Origin: Nautiliaceae bacterium
GTDB taxonomy: Bacteria; Campylobacterota; Campylobacteria; Campylobacterales; Nautiliaceae
DNA: 35,257 nt
NCBI GenBank assembly: GCA_027083695.1
Contig: JALWNI010000142.1
Span: 1 to 35,257, forward strand
Reading direction: 5' to 3'
The notes under the pieces were generated by a model. That model did no database searches and was not told the origin of the DNA. It saw only the letters and a program-made list of their open reading frames with translations. A program made the translations under genes and the position numbers. Position 1 is the first letter of the stretch. Each line of letters begins with the position of its first letter. This document shows positions 14,398-23,708 of the stretch, piece by piece.

Positions 14398-14416
14398 AAA
14401 GCCTTTTTGGCTTTTT
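14396..14416 (+). terminator. Intrinsic terminator after tkt
   Basis: AAAAAGCC and GGCTTTTT form a perfect 8-bp stem with a 5-nt T loop that overlaps the last bases of the tkt stop. The 3' arm supplies the U-run. The symmetric A/T tails could also stop antisense transcription. Confidence 0.8.
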
Positions 14417-14452
14417 CAGATTAAAATGTTTTACTGAGCTAAATGCTCTTTG

Positions 14453-14461
14453 TGATATAAT
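14453..14461 (+). promoter_or_regulatory. Extended -10 promoter of the aminotransferase operon
   Basis: TGA-TATAAT (TATAAT at 14456-14461), the same nine bases as before rpmJ, lies 20 nt upstream of the next start codon. It follows the tkt terminator and opens a new transcription unit. Confidence 0.7.
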
Positions 14462-14481
14462 TTCGTTAAAAAAGGAATAGA

Positions 14482-15582
14482 ATGATTTTAGCCACCCCTG
14501 GACCTGTTGAAATTCCTCTTTTTGTAAGAGAAACATTTTTAGGTGAAACAATTCACCACAGAACTCCTGAATTTAAAGCAATTTTACTTGAAACGCTTGA
14601 AAGATTTAAAAATATTACACATCTGCCTTTCAATGTTTTTTTAAGCTCATCTGGTACGGGCGCAATGGAAGCAGCTGTTATCAATACAGTAAAAAATAAA
14701 GCGCTTACAGTAAATGCCGGCAAATTCGGCGAGAGATGGGGAAAAATCTGTGAAGCTCACGGTATAGAGTACAAAGAAATCAAATATGACTGGGATACAC
14801 CGGCACAGATTGATGATATTATTGCCGCAATAAAAGAAGATTCTTCAATTGATACGCTTTTTATCCAAATAAGCGAGAGTGCGGGTGGGCTTAGACATCC
14901 GGTGGAAGAAATTGCCGCTGAGGTTAAGCTGATAAATGAAGATATTATTATTGTAGCGGACGGAATTACGGCTCTTGGAGTGGAAGATATAGATACAGCA
15001 AATATCGATATAGTAATAGGAGGAAGTCAAAAAGCGTTTATGTTGCCTCCCGGACTTGCTATGCTTGGTATCAGCGAAGCCGGGTTTAAAAGAATAGGCA
15101 AAGGTAAAGGATTTTATTTTAACCTTGCAAATGAAATAAAAAAACAAAGCGAAGGCTCAACTGCATTTACACCGGCAACAAGCCATATAATCGCACTTAA
15201 TGAAGTACTTAAAAAACTTGAAGAAATCGGACTTGAAAACCATTATAAAAATACGGCAAAAAGACATGATGCCTTAATTCACGCAATAGAGGAACTTGGA
15301 CTTTCAATATTCCCGCAAAATCCAGCACTTTCTATGGCTGCTGTTTATTTTGAAAAAGCCGAAGAGCTTAGAAAAATTCTTAAAAAATACGAAGTAAACG
15401 TTGCCGGCGGACAGGATCATATGAAAGGCAAGCTGTTTAGAATCAACAATATGGGAATTATAGAAGATTACAAAATGGCACATATTATAAATGCGGTGGA
15501 ACTCGCACTTGATGAGCTTGGTGTCAGAAAATATGACGGAAGCGGGGTTAAGATTTACACAGCTGAAAAAATAAAAGTATAA
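14482..15582 (+). CDS. Class V PLP aminotransferase (alanine-glyoxylate/serine-pyruvate type)
   Basis: This 366-residue fold-type I PLP enzyme has the N-terminal signature TPGPVEIP and HHRTPEFKAIL, then SSSGTGAMEAAVIN. Asp and the PLP lysine lie in VADGITALGVEDI and VIGGSQKAFMLPPG (Lys184). It groups with alanine-glyoxylate / serine-pyruvate aminotransferases. In Campylobacterota this class may serve serine or glycine synthesis in place of a classical SerC. The exact substrate cannot be read from the sequence. It has its own promoter and is followed after 1 nt by a small membrane protein gene. Confidence 0.88.
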   Translation: MILATPGPVEIPLFVRETFLGETIHHRTPEFKAILLETLERFKNITHLPFNVFLSSSGTGAMEAAVINTVKNKALTVNAGKFGERWGKICEAHGIEYKEIKYDWDTPAQIDDIIAAIKEDSSIDTLFIQISESAGGLRHPVEEIAAEVKLINEDIIIVADGITALGVEDIDTANIDIVIGGSQKAFMLPPGLAMLGISEAGFKRIGKGKGFYFNLANEIKKQSEGSTAFTPATSHIIALNEVLKKLEEIGLENHYKNTAKRHDALIHAIEELGLSIFPQNPALSMAAVYFEKAEELRKILKKYEVNVAGGQDHMKGKLFRINNMGIIEDYKMAHIINAVELALDELGVRKYDGSGVKIYTAEKIKV

Positions 15583-15583
15583 A

Positions 15584-15802
15584 ATGATAAGTGATAAGAT
15601 AAAAATTGAAATTGATTTACTAAGAGATAGTTTAAGAAATATATTTTTTGTAATGTTTGCACTTGTCAGTGGTGAAGTGAGTCTTTTGTATAAAATTTTT
15701 CATAGAGAAGATTTTGTTAGTATAGTTTTTAGTGTAAATGGGTTTTTAATATTAATTTTATTTTATTTTGTTCAAATTAGTTATAAAGTAATTGGAGGAT
15801 AA
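15584..15802 (+). CDS. Small two-helix membrane protein, unknown function
   Basis: This 72-residue protein has a short cytoplasmic N-terminus (MISDKIKIEIDLLRDSLRN). Two probable membrane helices (about residues 19-40 and 46-67) are joined by a charged loop containing HRED. It begins 1 nt after the aminotransferase stop without a strong RBS, so translational reinitiation is likely. No family recognised. Its proximity to the 29-codon single-helix gene suggests a small membrane pair. Confidence 0.6.
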   Translation: MISDKIKIEIDLLRDSLRNIFFVMFALVSGEVSLLYKIFHREDFVSIVFSVNGFLILILFYFVQISYKVIGG

Positions 15803-15805
15803 AAA

Positions 15806-15891
15806 ATGAAATACATACTTTTAACTGTATTATTGCTTATTTTAGCATGGTTTTTAATAAAATCTGTTGATGTCTCAGTAAAAGAGGATAA

Positions 15892-15895
<4 letters not shown>
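15806..15895 (+). CDS. 29-residue single-span membrane miniprotein
   Basis: ATG 15806 follows an excellent Shine-Dalgarno GGAGG (15794-15798, 7 nt away). The protein reads MKYILLTVLLLILAWFLIKS followed by VDVSVKEDK: one hydrophobic helix with a charged, presumably exposed tail. Its stop overlaps the hisZ-like start (ATGA), so it is fully embedded in the operon. It is easily missed because of its length. It has no lipobox. Function unknown. Confidence 0.72.
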
Positions 15896-17923
<2,028 letters not shown>

Positions 17924-17931
17924 ATAATTAT

Positions 17932-18013
17932 ATGGGAGGATGAGTATATGAGTTTATGGGATTTAAAAATTTATAAAATATCAACTCATTCACCCATTTA
18001 CCCATCTTCTCAT
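17932..18013. repeat. Inverted pair of 8-bp arrays, purA/FliJ-like junction (no gene inside)
   Basis: The left half (17932-17960) reads ATGGGAGG, ATGAGTAT, ATGAGTTT, ATGGG. The right half (17981-18013) reads TCAACTCAT, TCACCCAT, TTACCCAT, CTTCTCAT, the reverse complement of the same ATGRGTRA unit. The spacer is about 20 nt of A/T. Mismatches between the arms are mostly purine-purine swaps, giving G-U pairs or A-C mismatches. It is read here as a payload-less form of the element at 22004-22548. Confidence 0.8.
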
Positions 18014-18027
18014 ATACTATTAAAAAC

Positions 18028-18450
18028 ATGAAAACAAAATTTGATTCGGTTTTGAAAGTAAAAAAAAACGAAGTTGAAAAGATTGAAAGAAATATTCAAA
18101 AAATAAATGTTTCAATAAATATGTTAAAAGAAAAAATTAAAAAATTAAATGATAAACTCTCTTTACTTTCTTTCCCTAAAAATGGGAGTTTTAGCGAATT
18201 CAATCAATATAAATTAATGCAAAATATTTTAATTGACGAAATAGATAATCTGGAAAATCAGATAAATGTACTTGAAAACCGCAAAAATGAGCTTTTTAAA
18301 GAGTATAAAAAAGCAAATATTGAGTATGAAAAAATAAAATATCTCCAAGCAGAAGAGATAAAAAAGCTGATTAAAAAACAAAAACAAAAAGAGAATATCC
18401 AAATGGATGAAATTGCAATTCTTTTAAGGAATAAAAATGAATCCAACTAA
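18028..18450 (+). CDS. FliJ-like coiled-coil protein
   Basis: This 140-residue highly charged, continuous coiled coil (heptads across nearly the whole length, Lys/Glu-rich, with a small break at LSFPKNGSFSE) has the size and shape of FliJ, the flagellar export ATPase stalk and chaperone-escort protein. Campylobacter carries a FliJ-like gene next to purA as far as I recall. Coiled coils are poor evidence for homology, so the call is moderate. The start is 15 nt after the inverse octamer array. The 3' end overlaps the next gene by 14 nt. Confidence 0.6.
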   Translation: MKTKFDSVLKVKKNEVEKIERNIQKINVSINMLKEKIKKLNDKLSLLSFPKNGSFSEFNQYKLMQNILIDEIDNLENQINVLENRKNELFKEYKKANIEYEKIKYLQAEEIKKLIKKQKQKENIQMDEIAILLRNKNESN

Positions 18451-18877
18451 AATATATCTGACACAGACCGATACGACCGTAGGATTTTTGTCACAGGATT
18501 ATAAAAAATTAAACAAGATAAAAAAAAGACCTTTTAATAAAAAAATTTTGATAGAAGTTGATAGTTTAAATACTTTAAAAAAATTTTCAAGAATTCCTAA
18601 AAGATTCAAAAAACAAGTTAGAAGAGCAAAAAAAACAACTTTTATTTACCCAAAAGGAGAATCATTTAGAGTGGTAAAAGATGAAAAACATTTGGAATTT
18701 TTGAAAAAATTCAAATGGATGTATTCGACTTCTGCAAATTTAACCGGGCAAAAATTCGATAAAGAGTGGGCCATTTCCAAAGCGGATGTGGTTGTTGAAG
18801 GGAAAGAGGGGCTTTTTGAAGGAGAAGCTTCAAAAATTTACAAAATAAACAATTATAAAATAAAGAAGATAAGATGA
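18437..18877 (+). CDS. Short Sua5/YciO/YrdC-family protein
   Basis: This 146-residue protein carries degenerate forms of the YrdC-domain motifs: TQTDTTVGFLSQD (equivalent to PTDTvYGL), KLNKIKKRP (the KxR element), and MYSTSANLTGQKFD (the SAN.TG element). TsaC/Sua5 proteins make threonylcarbamoyl-AMP for the t6A37 tRNA modification. This copy lacks about 40 residues from the middle of the fold relative to TsaC (about 190 aa), so it may be a diverged paralogue rather than the main enzyme. It overlaps its neighbours by 14 and 4 nt. Confidence 0.75.
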   Translation: MNPTKIYLTQTDTTVGFLSQDYKKLNKIKKRPFNKKILIEVDSLNTLKKFSRIPKRFKKQVRRAKKTTFIYPKGESFRVVKDEKHLEFLKKFKWMYSTSANLTGQKFDKEWAISKADVVVEGKEGLFEGEASKIYKINNYKIKKIR

Positions 18878-19425
18878 TAATTAACTCAAAACTTTCAGCT
18901 TCGAATCACGCATTTTCCCATTCACCCATCCACCCATTCACCCATCCACTCATCCACCTTTTAAAAAAAATCCTTATCCCTTTTGCCATCTTCTTCATTG
19001 CTTTTTTTATCATCGGCTGTACTACAAAAATTACACCGGTTTTTGTAACAATTAAATCTCCAAAAATCAAAATATCAGATGAGGGTTTTTTAAAAGAAGG
19101 ATTTGGATATAAAGAGATTATAATATATAAAGCTGGAAATGTTCCGGTTAAATTTTTGTTAAAACAAAATCAGATATGTGTGAATAAAAAATGTTTTAAT
19201 AAATATTTATTTATAAAACACTATTTTAAAGGGTATAAAAAAAATTTTTTTGATAAAATTCTATCTAAAAAGCCTTTGTCACTTAAAAATATACAAAAAA
19301 TACCAGAAGGATTTATACAAAAAACGCAAAACATTACCTATATAGTTAAAAAAAACAGTGTTTTATTTAAAGACAAAAAAAAGCATATTATTATTTTTAT
19401 TAAATATTTAAAGGAGAAAGGATGA
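18874..19425 (+). CDS. Lipoprotein with repeat-encoded N-terminal leader
   Basis: This 183-residue protein has a normal lipoprotein signal core (LLKKILIPFAIFFIAFFIIG before Cys49; lipobox IIGC). It is preceded by about 28 extra residues rich in His, Pro and Ser ([14 protein letters not shown]) encoded by the inverse octamer array at 18906-18953. No ATG exists between the array and the signal core, so ATG 18874 (ATGA overlap with the YrdC gene) appears to be the working start. The mature part is Lys-rich with two Cys (ICVNKKCF). Function unknown. Its stop overlaps galU. Confidence 0.7.
   Translation: MIINSKLSASNHAFSHSPIHPFTHPLIHLLKKILIPFAIFFIAFFIIGCTTKITPVFVTIKSPKIKISDEGFLKEGFGYKEIIIYKAGNVPVKFLLKQNQICVNKKCFNKYLFIKHYFKGYKKNFFDKILSKKPLSLKNIQKIPEGFIQKTQNITYIVKKNSVLFKDKKKHIIIFIKYLKEKG
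18906..18953 (-). repeat. 8-bp array inside the lipoprotein leader (inverse sense)
   Basis: Six contiguous units: TCACGCAT, TTTCCCAT, TCACCCAT, CCACCCAT, TCACCCAT, CCACTCAT (consensus TYACYCAT). In this orientation no frame contains a stop, so it is translated as part of the lipoprotein N-terminus. There is no plus-sense partner at this junction. Confidence 0.8.
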
Positions 19426-20234
19426 TAAAAAAAGCATTATTTCCGGCAGCGGGGTATGGAACAAGATTTTTGCCGGCTACAAAGTCGGTGCCAAAAGAGA
19501 TGCTTCCAATTGTAAACAAGCCTTTGATTCATTATGGGATTAAAGAATGTATGAATGCCGGGATTTTTGAGATAGGTTTTGTTACCGGAAGGAATAAAAG
19601 AGCAATTGAAGACTATCTTGATTATTCACCCGAACTAGAAGGAAAAATAAAAGATTCGAGCAAAGCAAAACTGCTTCATGAAACAAATGAAATGATTGAA
19701 AAATGTACATTTACGTATGTCAGACAAAAAGAGATGCTTGGACTTGGACATGCTGTGCTTACAGGTGAGCCTCTAATAGGAAATAATCCTTTTGCCGTTG
19801 TTTTGGCTGATGATTTATGTGAGGGGGAAGTGCTTACCCAAATGGTAAAGTTGTATAAAAAATATAAATGTACTATTGTAGCAATCGAAGAAGTGCCAAG
19901 AGAAGAAGTTAATAAATATGGGGTGATTAGCGGAAGAGAGATTGAGAAAGATGTTTTTATGGTAGATAATATGGTAGAAAAACCAGAAATTGAGAAAGCT
20001 CCAAGTAATTTAGCAATTATTGGAAGATATATTCTAACACCTGATATTTTTGATCTTTTAAGAAATACTAAACCCGGAAAAGGTGGAGAGATACAATTAA
20101 CTGATGCTCTTTTAAAACAAGCAAAAGAAGGTATGGTAATAGGGTATAAATTTAAAGGAAAAAGATTTGATTGCGGAAGTGTTGGAGGATTTATTGAAGC
20201 AACAAACTATTTTTATGAAAAGGAATTTAAATAA
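19422..20234 (+). CDS. galU: UTP-glucose-1-phosphate uridylyltransferase
   Basis: This 270-residue enzyme makes UDP-glucose, the entry point for UDP-galactose and UDP-glucuronate. The nucleotide-binding motif AAGYGTRFLPATKSVPKEMLPI is at the N-terminus, with VLADDLCEG (metal-binding Asp) near residue 127, VEKPE and GKGGEIQLTDAL. The length is that of a GalU monomer. It is tightly coupled: ATG overlaps the lipoprotein TGA, and TAATG joins it to glmS. Confidence 0.95.
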   Translation: MIKKALFPAAGYGTRFLPATKSVPKEMLPIVNKPLIHYGIKECMNAGIFEIGFVTGRNKRAIEDYLDYSPELEGKIKDSSKAKLLHETNEMIEKCTFTYVRQKEMLGLGHAVLTGEPLIGNNPFAVVLADDLCEGEVLTQMVKLYKKYKCTIVAIEEVPREEVNKYGVISGREIEKDVFMVDNMVEKPEIEKAPSNLAIIGRYILTPDIFDLLRNTKPGKGGEIQLTDALLKQAKEGMVIGYKFKGKRFDCGSVGGFIEATNYFYEKEFK

Positions 20235-22003
20235 TGTGTGGAATAGTAGGGTGTATTGGAATAAATGATCCAGTTAAGTATCTTATAGAAGGGCTCAAAG
20301 AGCTTGAATACAGAGGCTATGATAGTGCCGGTATTGCCGTAATGGATGAAGAGGATTTAAAAATAATAAAGGCTGTTGGAAAACTTAAAAACCTTGAAGA
20401 TAAAGTAAAAAAGGTAATATTTAAAAATCCTTTTTCAGGTATAGGACATACGAGATGGGCCACACACGGGAAGCCGACAGAGCTTAACGCTCATCCTCAT
20501 AAAGGGAAGTTTAGTGCGGTGGTGCATAACGGTATTATTGAAAACTATCAGGAGATTAAAGATAAACTTCAAAAAGAAGGAGTTGATTTTATATCCCAGA
20601 CGGATACCGAGGTTATAGTAAAGCTTTTTGAATATTATTATGAGGGGGATGCATTTAAGGCATTTAAGAGAGTGCTTGATGAGATTGACGGTGCTTATGC
20701 AGTGCTTCTTATTACAAAAAAAGAGCCTAAAAAGATATTTTTTGCCAAAAAAGGTTCACCTTTAATAGTGGCTAAAAACAATAAAGAGATCTATTTTGCT
20801 TCATCTGATGCACCTCTTATCGGATATGCAAACAGTGCACATTATTTAGAAGACGGGGAATTTGGATGGGTGGATAATGAAATTCATCTTTTTAATGAAA
20901 ATAAAGAGATAATCCCCGCATTCAAACCTCTTCCTTCAAATAAAGAATCGGCAAAAAAAGGCGGATTTAGATTTTATATGGAAAAAGAGATTTATGAGCA
21001 GTTTGACGTTTTAAAAGAAAACACCCTTGGGAGAAATACAAAAGATGGGATTAAATTCGATGAGCTTGATAGGGAATTTTTTGATGGAATTAACAATATT
21101 ATAATTTCAGCATGCGGTACAAGCTATCATGCGGGACTTGTGGGTAAATATCTGATTGAAAGAAATGCGAAAATAAGAGTCGATGTGGAAGTTGCAAGTG
21201 AGCTTAGATACAGAGACCCTCTTCTTACAAAAGACACTCTTTTTGTCGTGATATCACAAAGCGGGGAGACGGCGGATACTCTTGAAACGCTTAAAATGGC
21301 AAAAAAAGCAGGGCTGAAAACCCTTGCGCTTTGTAATGTAGACAACTCTTCAATCGTAAGGGAAGCGGATAAAACAATCTTACTTAGAGCCGGGATAGAA
21401 AAAGGTGTGGCTTCTACAAAAGCGTTTGCTACACAGGTGATGACTCTTTGGATGTTTGCAAATTATCTTGGAGATAAAAACGAATATGATGCCATTAATG
21501 AAGCTATTGAAGTTACAAAAGTAGACGCTTCAATCCATGAAAAGATAAAAAGACTCTCAAAAAGATATCTTCACGGACATGGATTTTTCTTTATCGGAAG
21601 GGATATTTTCTATCCTCTTGCGCTTGAAGGTGCATTGAAGCTAAAAGAGATAAGCTACATCCACGCCGAAGGCTATCCGGCAGGAGAGATGAAACACGGA
21701 CCAATCGCACTTGCAGACCCCGAGCTTTTCGTAGTCGCACTTTTATCTAAAAACATACTTTTTGAAAAAACAAAATCAAACATTGAAGAGCTTGTAGCAA
21801 GAGATGCCACAACGCTTACAATTTCAAGCGAATATATCGAAATGACAGATGATTTCGTAAAAATCAGTGAAGCAAACCATCCGATGGTGGAATTTTTTGA
21901 AATGATGGTAATTACACAGCTTCTTGCTATGGAAGTGGCAATAAGAATGGGCAATGATGTCGATATGCCAAGAAACTTGGCTAAATCGGTTACGGTGGAG
22001 TAG
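20234..22003 (+). CDS. glmS: Glucosamine-6-phosphate synthase (glutamine-hydrolysing)
   Basis: This 589-residue two-domain enzyme converts fructose-6-P and glutamine to glucosamine-6-P for peptidoglycan and LPS. The N-terminal Ntn domain begins MCGIVGCIG with nucleophile Cys2. HTRWATHG and HNGIIENYQEIK follow. Two SIS domains carry SACGTSYHAG, ISQSGETADTLETLKMAKKAG, and GRDIFYPLALEGALKLKEISYIHAEGYPAGEMKHGP. The C-terminus ends in the family NLAKSVTVE. The octamer array starts at the stop codon. No glmS ribozyme or sRNA-type leader was seen upstream. Confidence 0.98.
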   Translation: MCGIVGCIGINDPVKYLIEGLKELEYRGYDSAGIAVMDEEDLKIIKAVGKLKNLEDKVKKVIFKNPFSGIGHTRWATHGKPTELNAHPHKGKFSAVVHNGIIENYQEIKDKLQKEGVDFISQTDTEVIVKLFEYYYEGDAFKAFKRVLDEIDGAYAVLLITKKEPKKIFFAKKGSPLIVAKNNKEIYFASSDAPLIGYANSAHYLEDGEFGWVDNEIHLFNENKEIIPAFKPLPSNKESAKKGGFRFYMEKEIYEQFDVLKENTLGRNTKDGIKFDELDREFFDGINNIIISACGTSYHAGLVGKYLIERNAKIRVDVEVASELRYRDPLLTKDTLFVVISQSGETADTLETLKMAKKAGLKTLALCNVDNSSIVREADKTILLRAGIEKGVASTKAFATQVMTLWMFANYLGDKNEYDAINEAIEVTKVDASIHEKIKRLSKRYLHGHGFFFIGRDIFYPLALEGALKLKEISYIHAEGYPAGEMKHGPIALADPELFVVALLSKNILFEKTKSNIEELVARDATTLTISSEYIEMTDDFVKISEANHPMVEFFEMMVITQLLAMEVAIRMGNDVDMPRNLAKSVTVE

Positions 22004-22107
22004 ACGGGTAAATGAGTAGATGGGTGAATGAGTGAATGAGTAAATGGGTGAATGGGTGAATGAGTAAATGAGAAAATGGGTAAATGAGTAGATGAGGAAA
22101 TGGATAA
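22004..22107 (+). repeat. 13-unit 8-bp array after glmS (plus sense)
   Basis: Thirteen contiguous octamers in perfect 8-nt phase from ACGGGTAA through repeated ATGAGTGA / ATGGGTGA / ATGAGTAA to ATGGATAA, consensus ATGRGTRA. It begins directly after the glmS TAG and ends 24 nt before the four-helix-bundle gene. It is the longest array in the window, and the variable positions are mostly purine transitions. Confidence 0.9.
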
Positions 22108-22131
22108 AAGAATAAGATGAGTGGGAAAGTA

Positions 22132-22500
22132 ATGAGGACACACAAAGATTTAGATATTTGGAAACTTGGAATCGAATTGGTTGAAAATATTTATAAATTG
22201 TGTGAAGTTTTTCCGTTGGAAGAAAAATTCGGTATTGTTTCCCAAATAAAAAGGGCCGCCGTTTCCATACCTTCAAATATTGCAGAAGGCAGTGCGAGAA
22301 ATTCCAAAAAGGAATTTATTCAATTTTGCTATATTTCATTAGGCTCTTTATCAGAAATTGAAACTCAACTAATTATATCCAACAGATTAAAATTTATTTC
22401 GAATGAAGATTTAGAAAAAAACATATTAACGATAGAAACACTAAGAAAAAAACTGTTGAATTTTATCAAATATCTCAAAAGGAAAGCTTATGAAACATAA
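22132..22500 (+). CDS. Four-helix-bundle protein (23S rRNA IVP type, TIGR02436)
   Basis: This 122-residue protein begins [20 protein letters not shown] and carries the family core [25 protein letters not shown], with the usual [11 protein letters not shown] helix. These proteins occur in intervening sequences of bacterial 23S rRNA genes and elsewhere. The related Avd protein assists diversity-generating retroelements. No reverse transcriptase or rRNA is near. ATG 22132 is preferred over 22117 because the family begins at MRTHKDL. The gene lies between oppositely oriented octamer arrays and overlaps the galE start by 11 nt, so it looks like the payload of a small element. Confidence 0.9.
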   Translation: MRTHKDLDIWKLGIELVENIYKLCEVFPLEEKFGIVSQIKRAAVSIPSNIAEGSARNSKKEFIQFCYISLGSLSEIETQLIISNRLKFISNEDLEKNILTIETLRKKLLNFIKYLKRKAYET

Positions 22501-23569
22501 TAACTTATCAACCCATCCACCCATTCACTCATCCACCCATCCACTTATATTAGTCACCGGCGGTGCCGGATACATCGGCAGTCATACCCTTATTGAATTA
22601 GAGAAGGCAGGATTTGATTTTTTAGTGCTTGATAATCTTTCTAATTCAAGTGAGGAAGCTATCAGAAGGGTTGAGAAGATTATAAATAAAAAAATTCCTT
22701 TTATTAAAGGCGATATAAGAGATAAAAATCTTTTAAAAGAGGTTTTTAAAGAAAATAAAATTGACAGCGTAATTCATTTTGCCGGGCTTAAAGCGGTGGG
22801 TGAATCGGTAGAAAAGCCGCTTATTTATTATGAAAACAATGTATGCGGTACAAATACGCTTCTTGAAGTTATGAAAGAATTCGGTGTCAAAAAGTTTGTA
22901 TTCAGCTCATCTGCGACAGTTTATGGCGAGCCGGATAAAATGCCGGTAACTGAGGATATGCAAACGGGAATCGGGATAACAAATCCTTATGGCAGAAGCA
23001 AATATATGATAGAAGAGATATTAAAAGATTTGTTTATTAGTGATAATTCATGGAAAATTGCAATTTTAAGATATTTTAATCCGGTAGGTGCACATGAGAG
23101 CGGTATTATAGGAGAAGACCCGGAAGGCATTCCAAATAACCTTATGCCGTTTATCACTCAAGTAGCTGTCGGGAAGCTTCCTAAACTTAGAGTATTTGGA
23201 GGGGATTATCCTACGCATGACGGAACGGGCGTTAGGGATTATATACATGTAATGGATTTGGCAAATGCGCATGTAAAGGCTCTTGAATATCTAAATAACA
23301 ATGATTTAAATGAGCCTTTAATAGTAAATCTAGGTACCGGTCAGGGATACAGCGTGCTTGATATGGTAAAAGCGTTTGAGAGGGCAAGCGGAGTAAGAAT
23401 CCCTTATGATATAGTTGACAGAAGGCCCGGTGATATTGCCAAAATATACGCAAATCCAAAAAAAGCCAAAGAGCTTTTAGGCTGGGAAGCTAAAAGAGGG
23501 ATTGATGAAATGTGTGAAAGTGCATGGAAATGGCAAAATCTTAATCCTAAGGGGTATAAGGGTGAGTAG
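22490..23569 (+). CDS. galE: UDP-glucose 4-epimerase with repeat-encoded leader
   Basis: This 359-residue extended SDR enzyme interconverts UDP-glucose and UDP-galactose. After about 20 leader residues the normal start region appears ([13 protein letters not shown]). The catalytic Ser/Tyr/Lys are in SSSATVYGE and [12 protein letters not shown], and the C-terminus ends [25 protein letters not shown]. The leader [20 protein letters not shown] comes from the end of the four-helix-bundle gene plus the inverse octamer array. No ATG, GTG or TTG exists at the native position, so the cassette supplies the start codon and the RBS (AGGAAAG). The stop codon lies inside another octamer unit. Confidence 0.95.
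   Translation: MKHNNLSTHPPIHSSTHPLILVTGGAGYIGSHTLIELEKAGFDFLVLDNLSNSSEEAIRRVEKIINKKIPFIKGDIRDKNLLKEVFKENKIDSVIHFAGLKAVGESVEKPLIYYENNVCGTNTLLEVMKEFGVKKFVFSSSATVYGEPDKMPVTEDMQTGIGITNPYGRSKYMIEEILKDLFISDNSWKIAILRYFNPVGAHESGIIGEDPEGIPNNLMPFITQVAVGKLPKLRVFGGDYPTHDGTGVRDYIHVMDLANAHVKALEYLNNNDLNEPLIVNLGTGQGYSVLDMVKAFERASGVRIPYDIVDRRPGDIAKIYANPKKAKELLGWEAKRGIDEMCESAWKWQNLNPKGYKGE
22508..22548 (-). repeat. 8-bp array inside the galE leader (inverse sense)
   Basis: TCA-ACCCAT, CCACCCAT, TCACTCAT, CCACCCAT, CCACTTAT: about five units in the TYACYCAT orientation, translated in frame in galE. The inner boundary ATCAACCCAT resembles ATCAACTCAT at 17980-17989, supporting common origin of the two right ends. 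Confidence 0.85.
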
Positions 23570-23625
23570 ATGAGTGAATGGGTGGATGAGTAAATGGGTG
23601 AATGGGTGAATGAGAATATGGAGTA
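23562..23625 (+). repeat. 8-bp array after galE (plus sense)
   Basis: Eight units: GTGAGTAG, ATGAGTGA, ATGGGTGG, ATGAGTAA, ATGGGTGA, ATGGGTGA, ATGAGAAT, ATGGAGTA. The first unit contains the galE stop codon. No inverse partner follows. The next 80 nt hold only A-rich sequence before the next gene, with no convincing ORF or site. Confidence 0.85.
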
Positions 23626-23708
23626 GAAAGAAAAAAATGAATATTTTAAAAGAAAAGGGAAAAATGCTTTATGCAAAAGAGTGAAAATTTGAATTTAAAG
23701 GAAAAAGT

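Noticed and set aside
20100-20233. A glmS ribozyme or GlmY/GlmZ-type control site before glmS
   Set aside because: glmS is joined to galU by TAATG with no intergenic space, and no ribozyme-like sequence is seen.
21673-22276. Minus-strand frames rich in HSPIHPFTHSLIHP-like sequence across glmS and the octamer array
   Set aside because: They exist because the inverse octamer has no stop in any frame. The flanking part is antisense to glmS and to the four-helix-bundle gene.
22132-22500. A diversity-generating retroelement, suggested by the Avd-like four-helix bundle
   Set aside because: There is no reverse transcriptase, no template/variable repeat pair and no variable-domain target protein in the window.
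22004-22548. A CRISPR array at the glmS-galE region
   Set aside because: The repeat unit is 8 bp with no spacers and there are no cas genes. VapD at 9490 is only Cas2-like in fold.
23637-23684. A 15-codon frame between galE and the UDP-glucuronate epimerase gene
   Set aside because: It is too short, has only purine-rich background as an RBS and no recognisable product. Probably leftover sequence after the octamer array.
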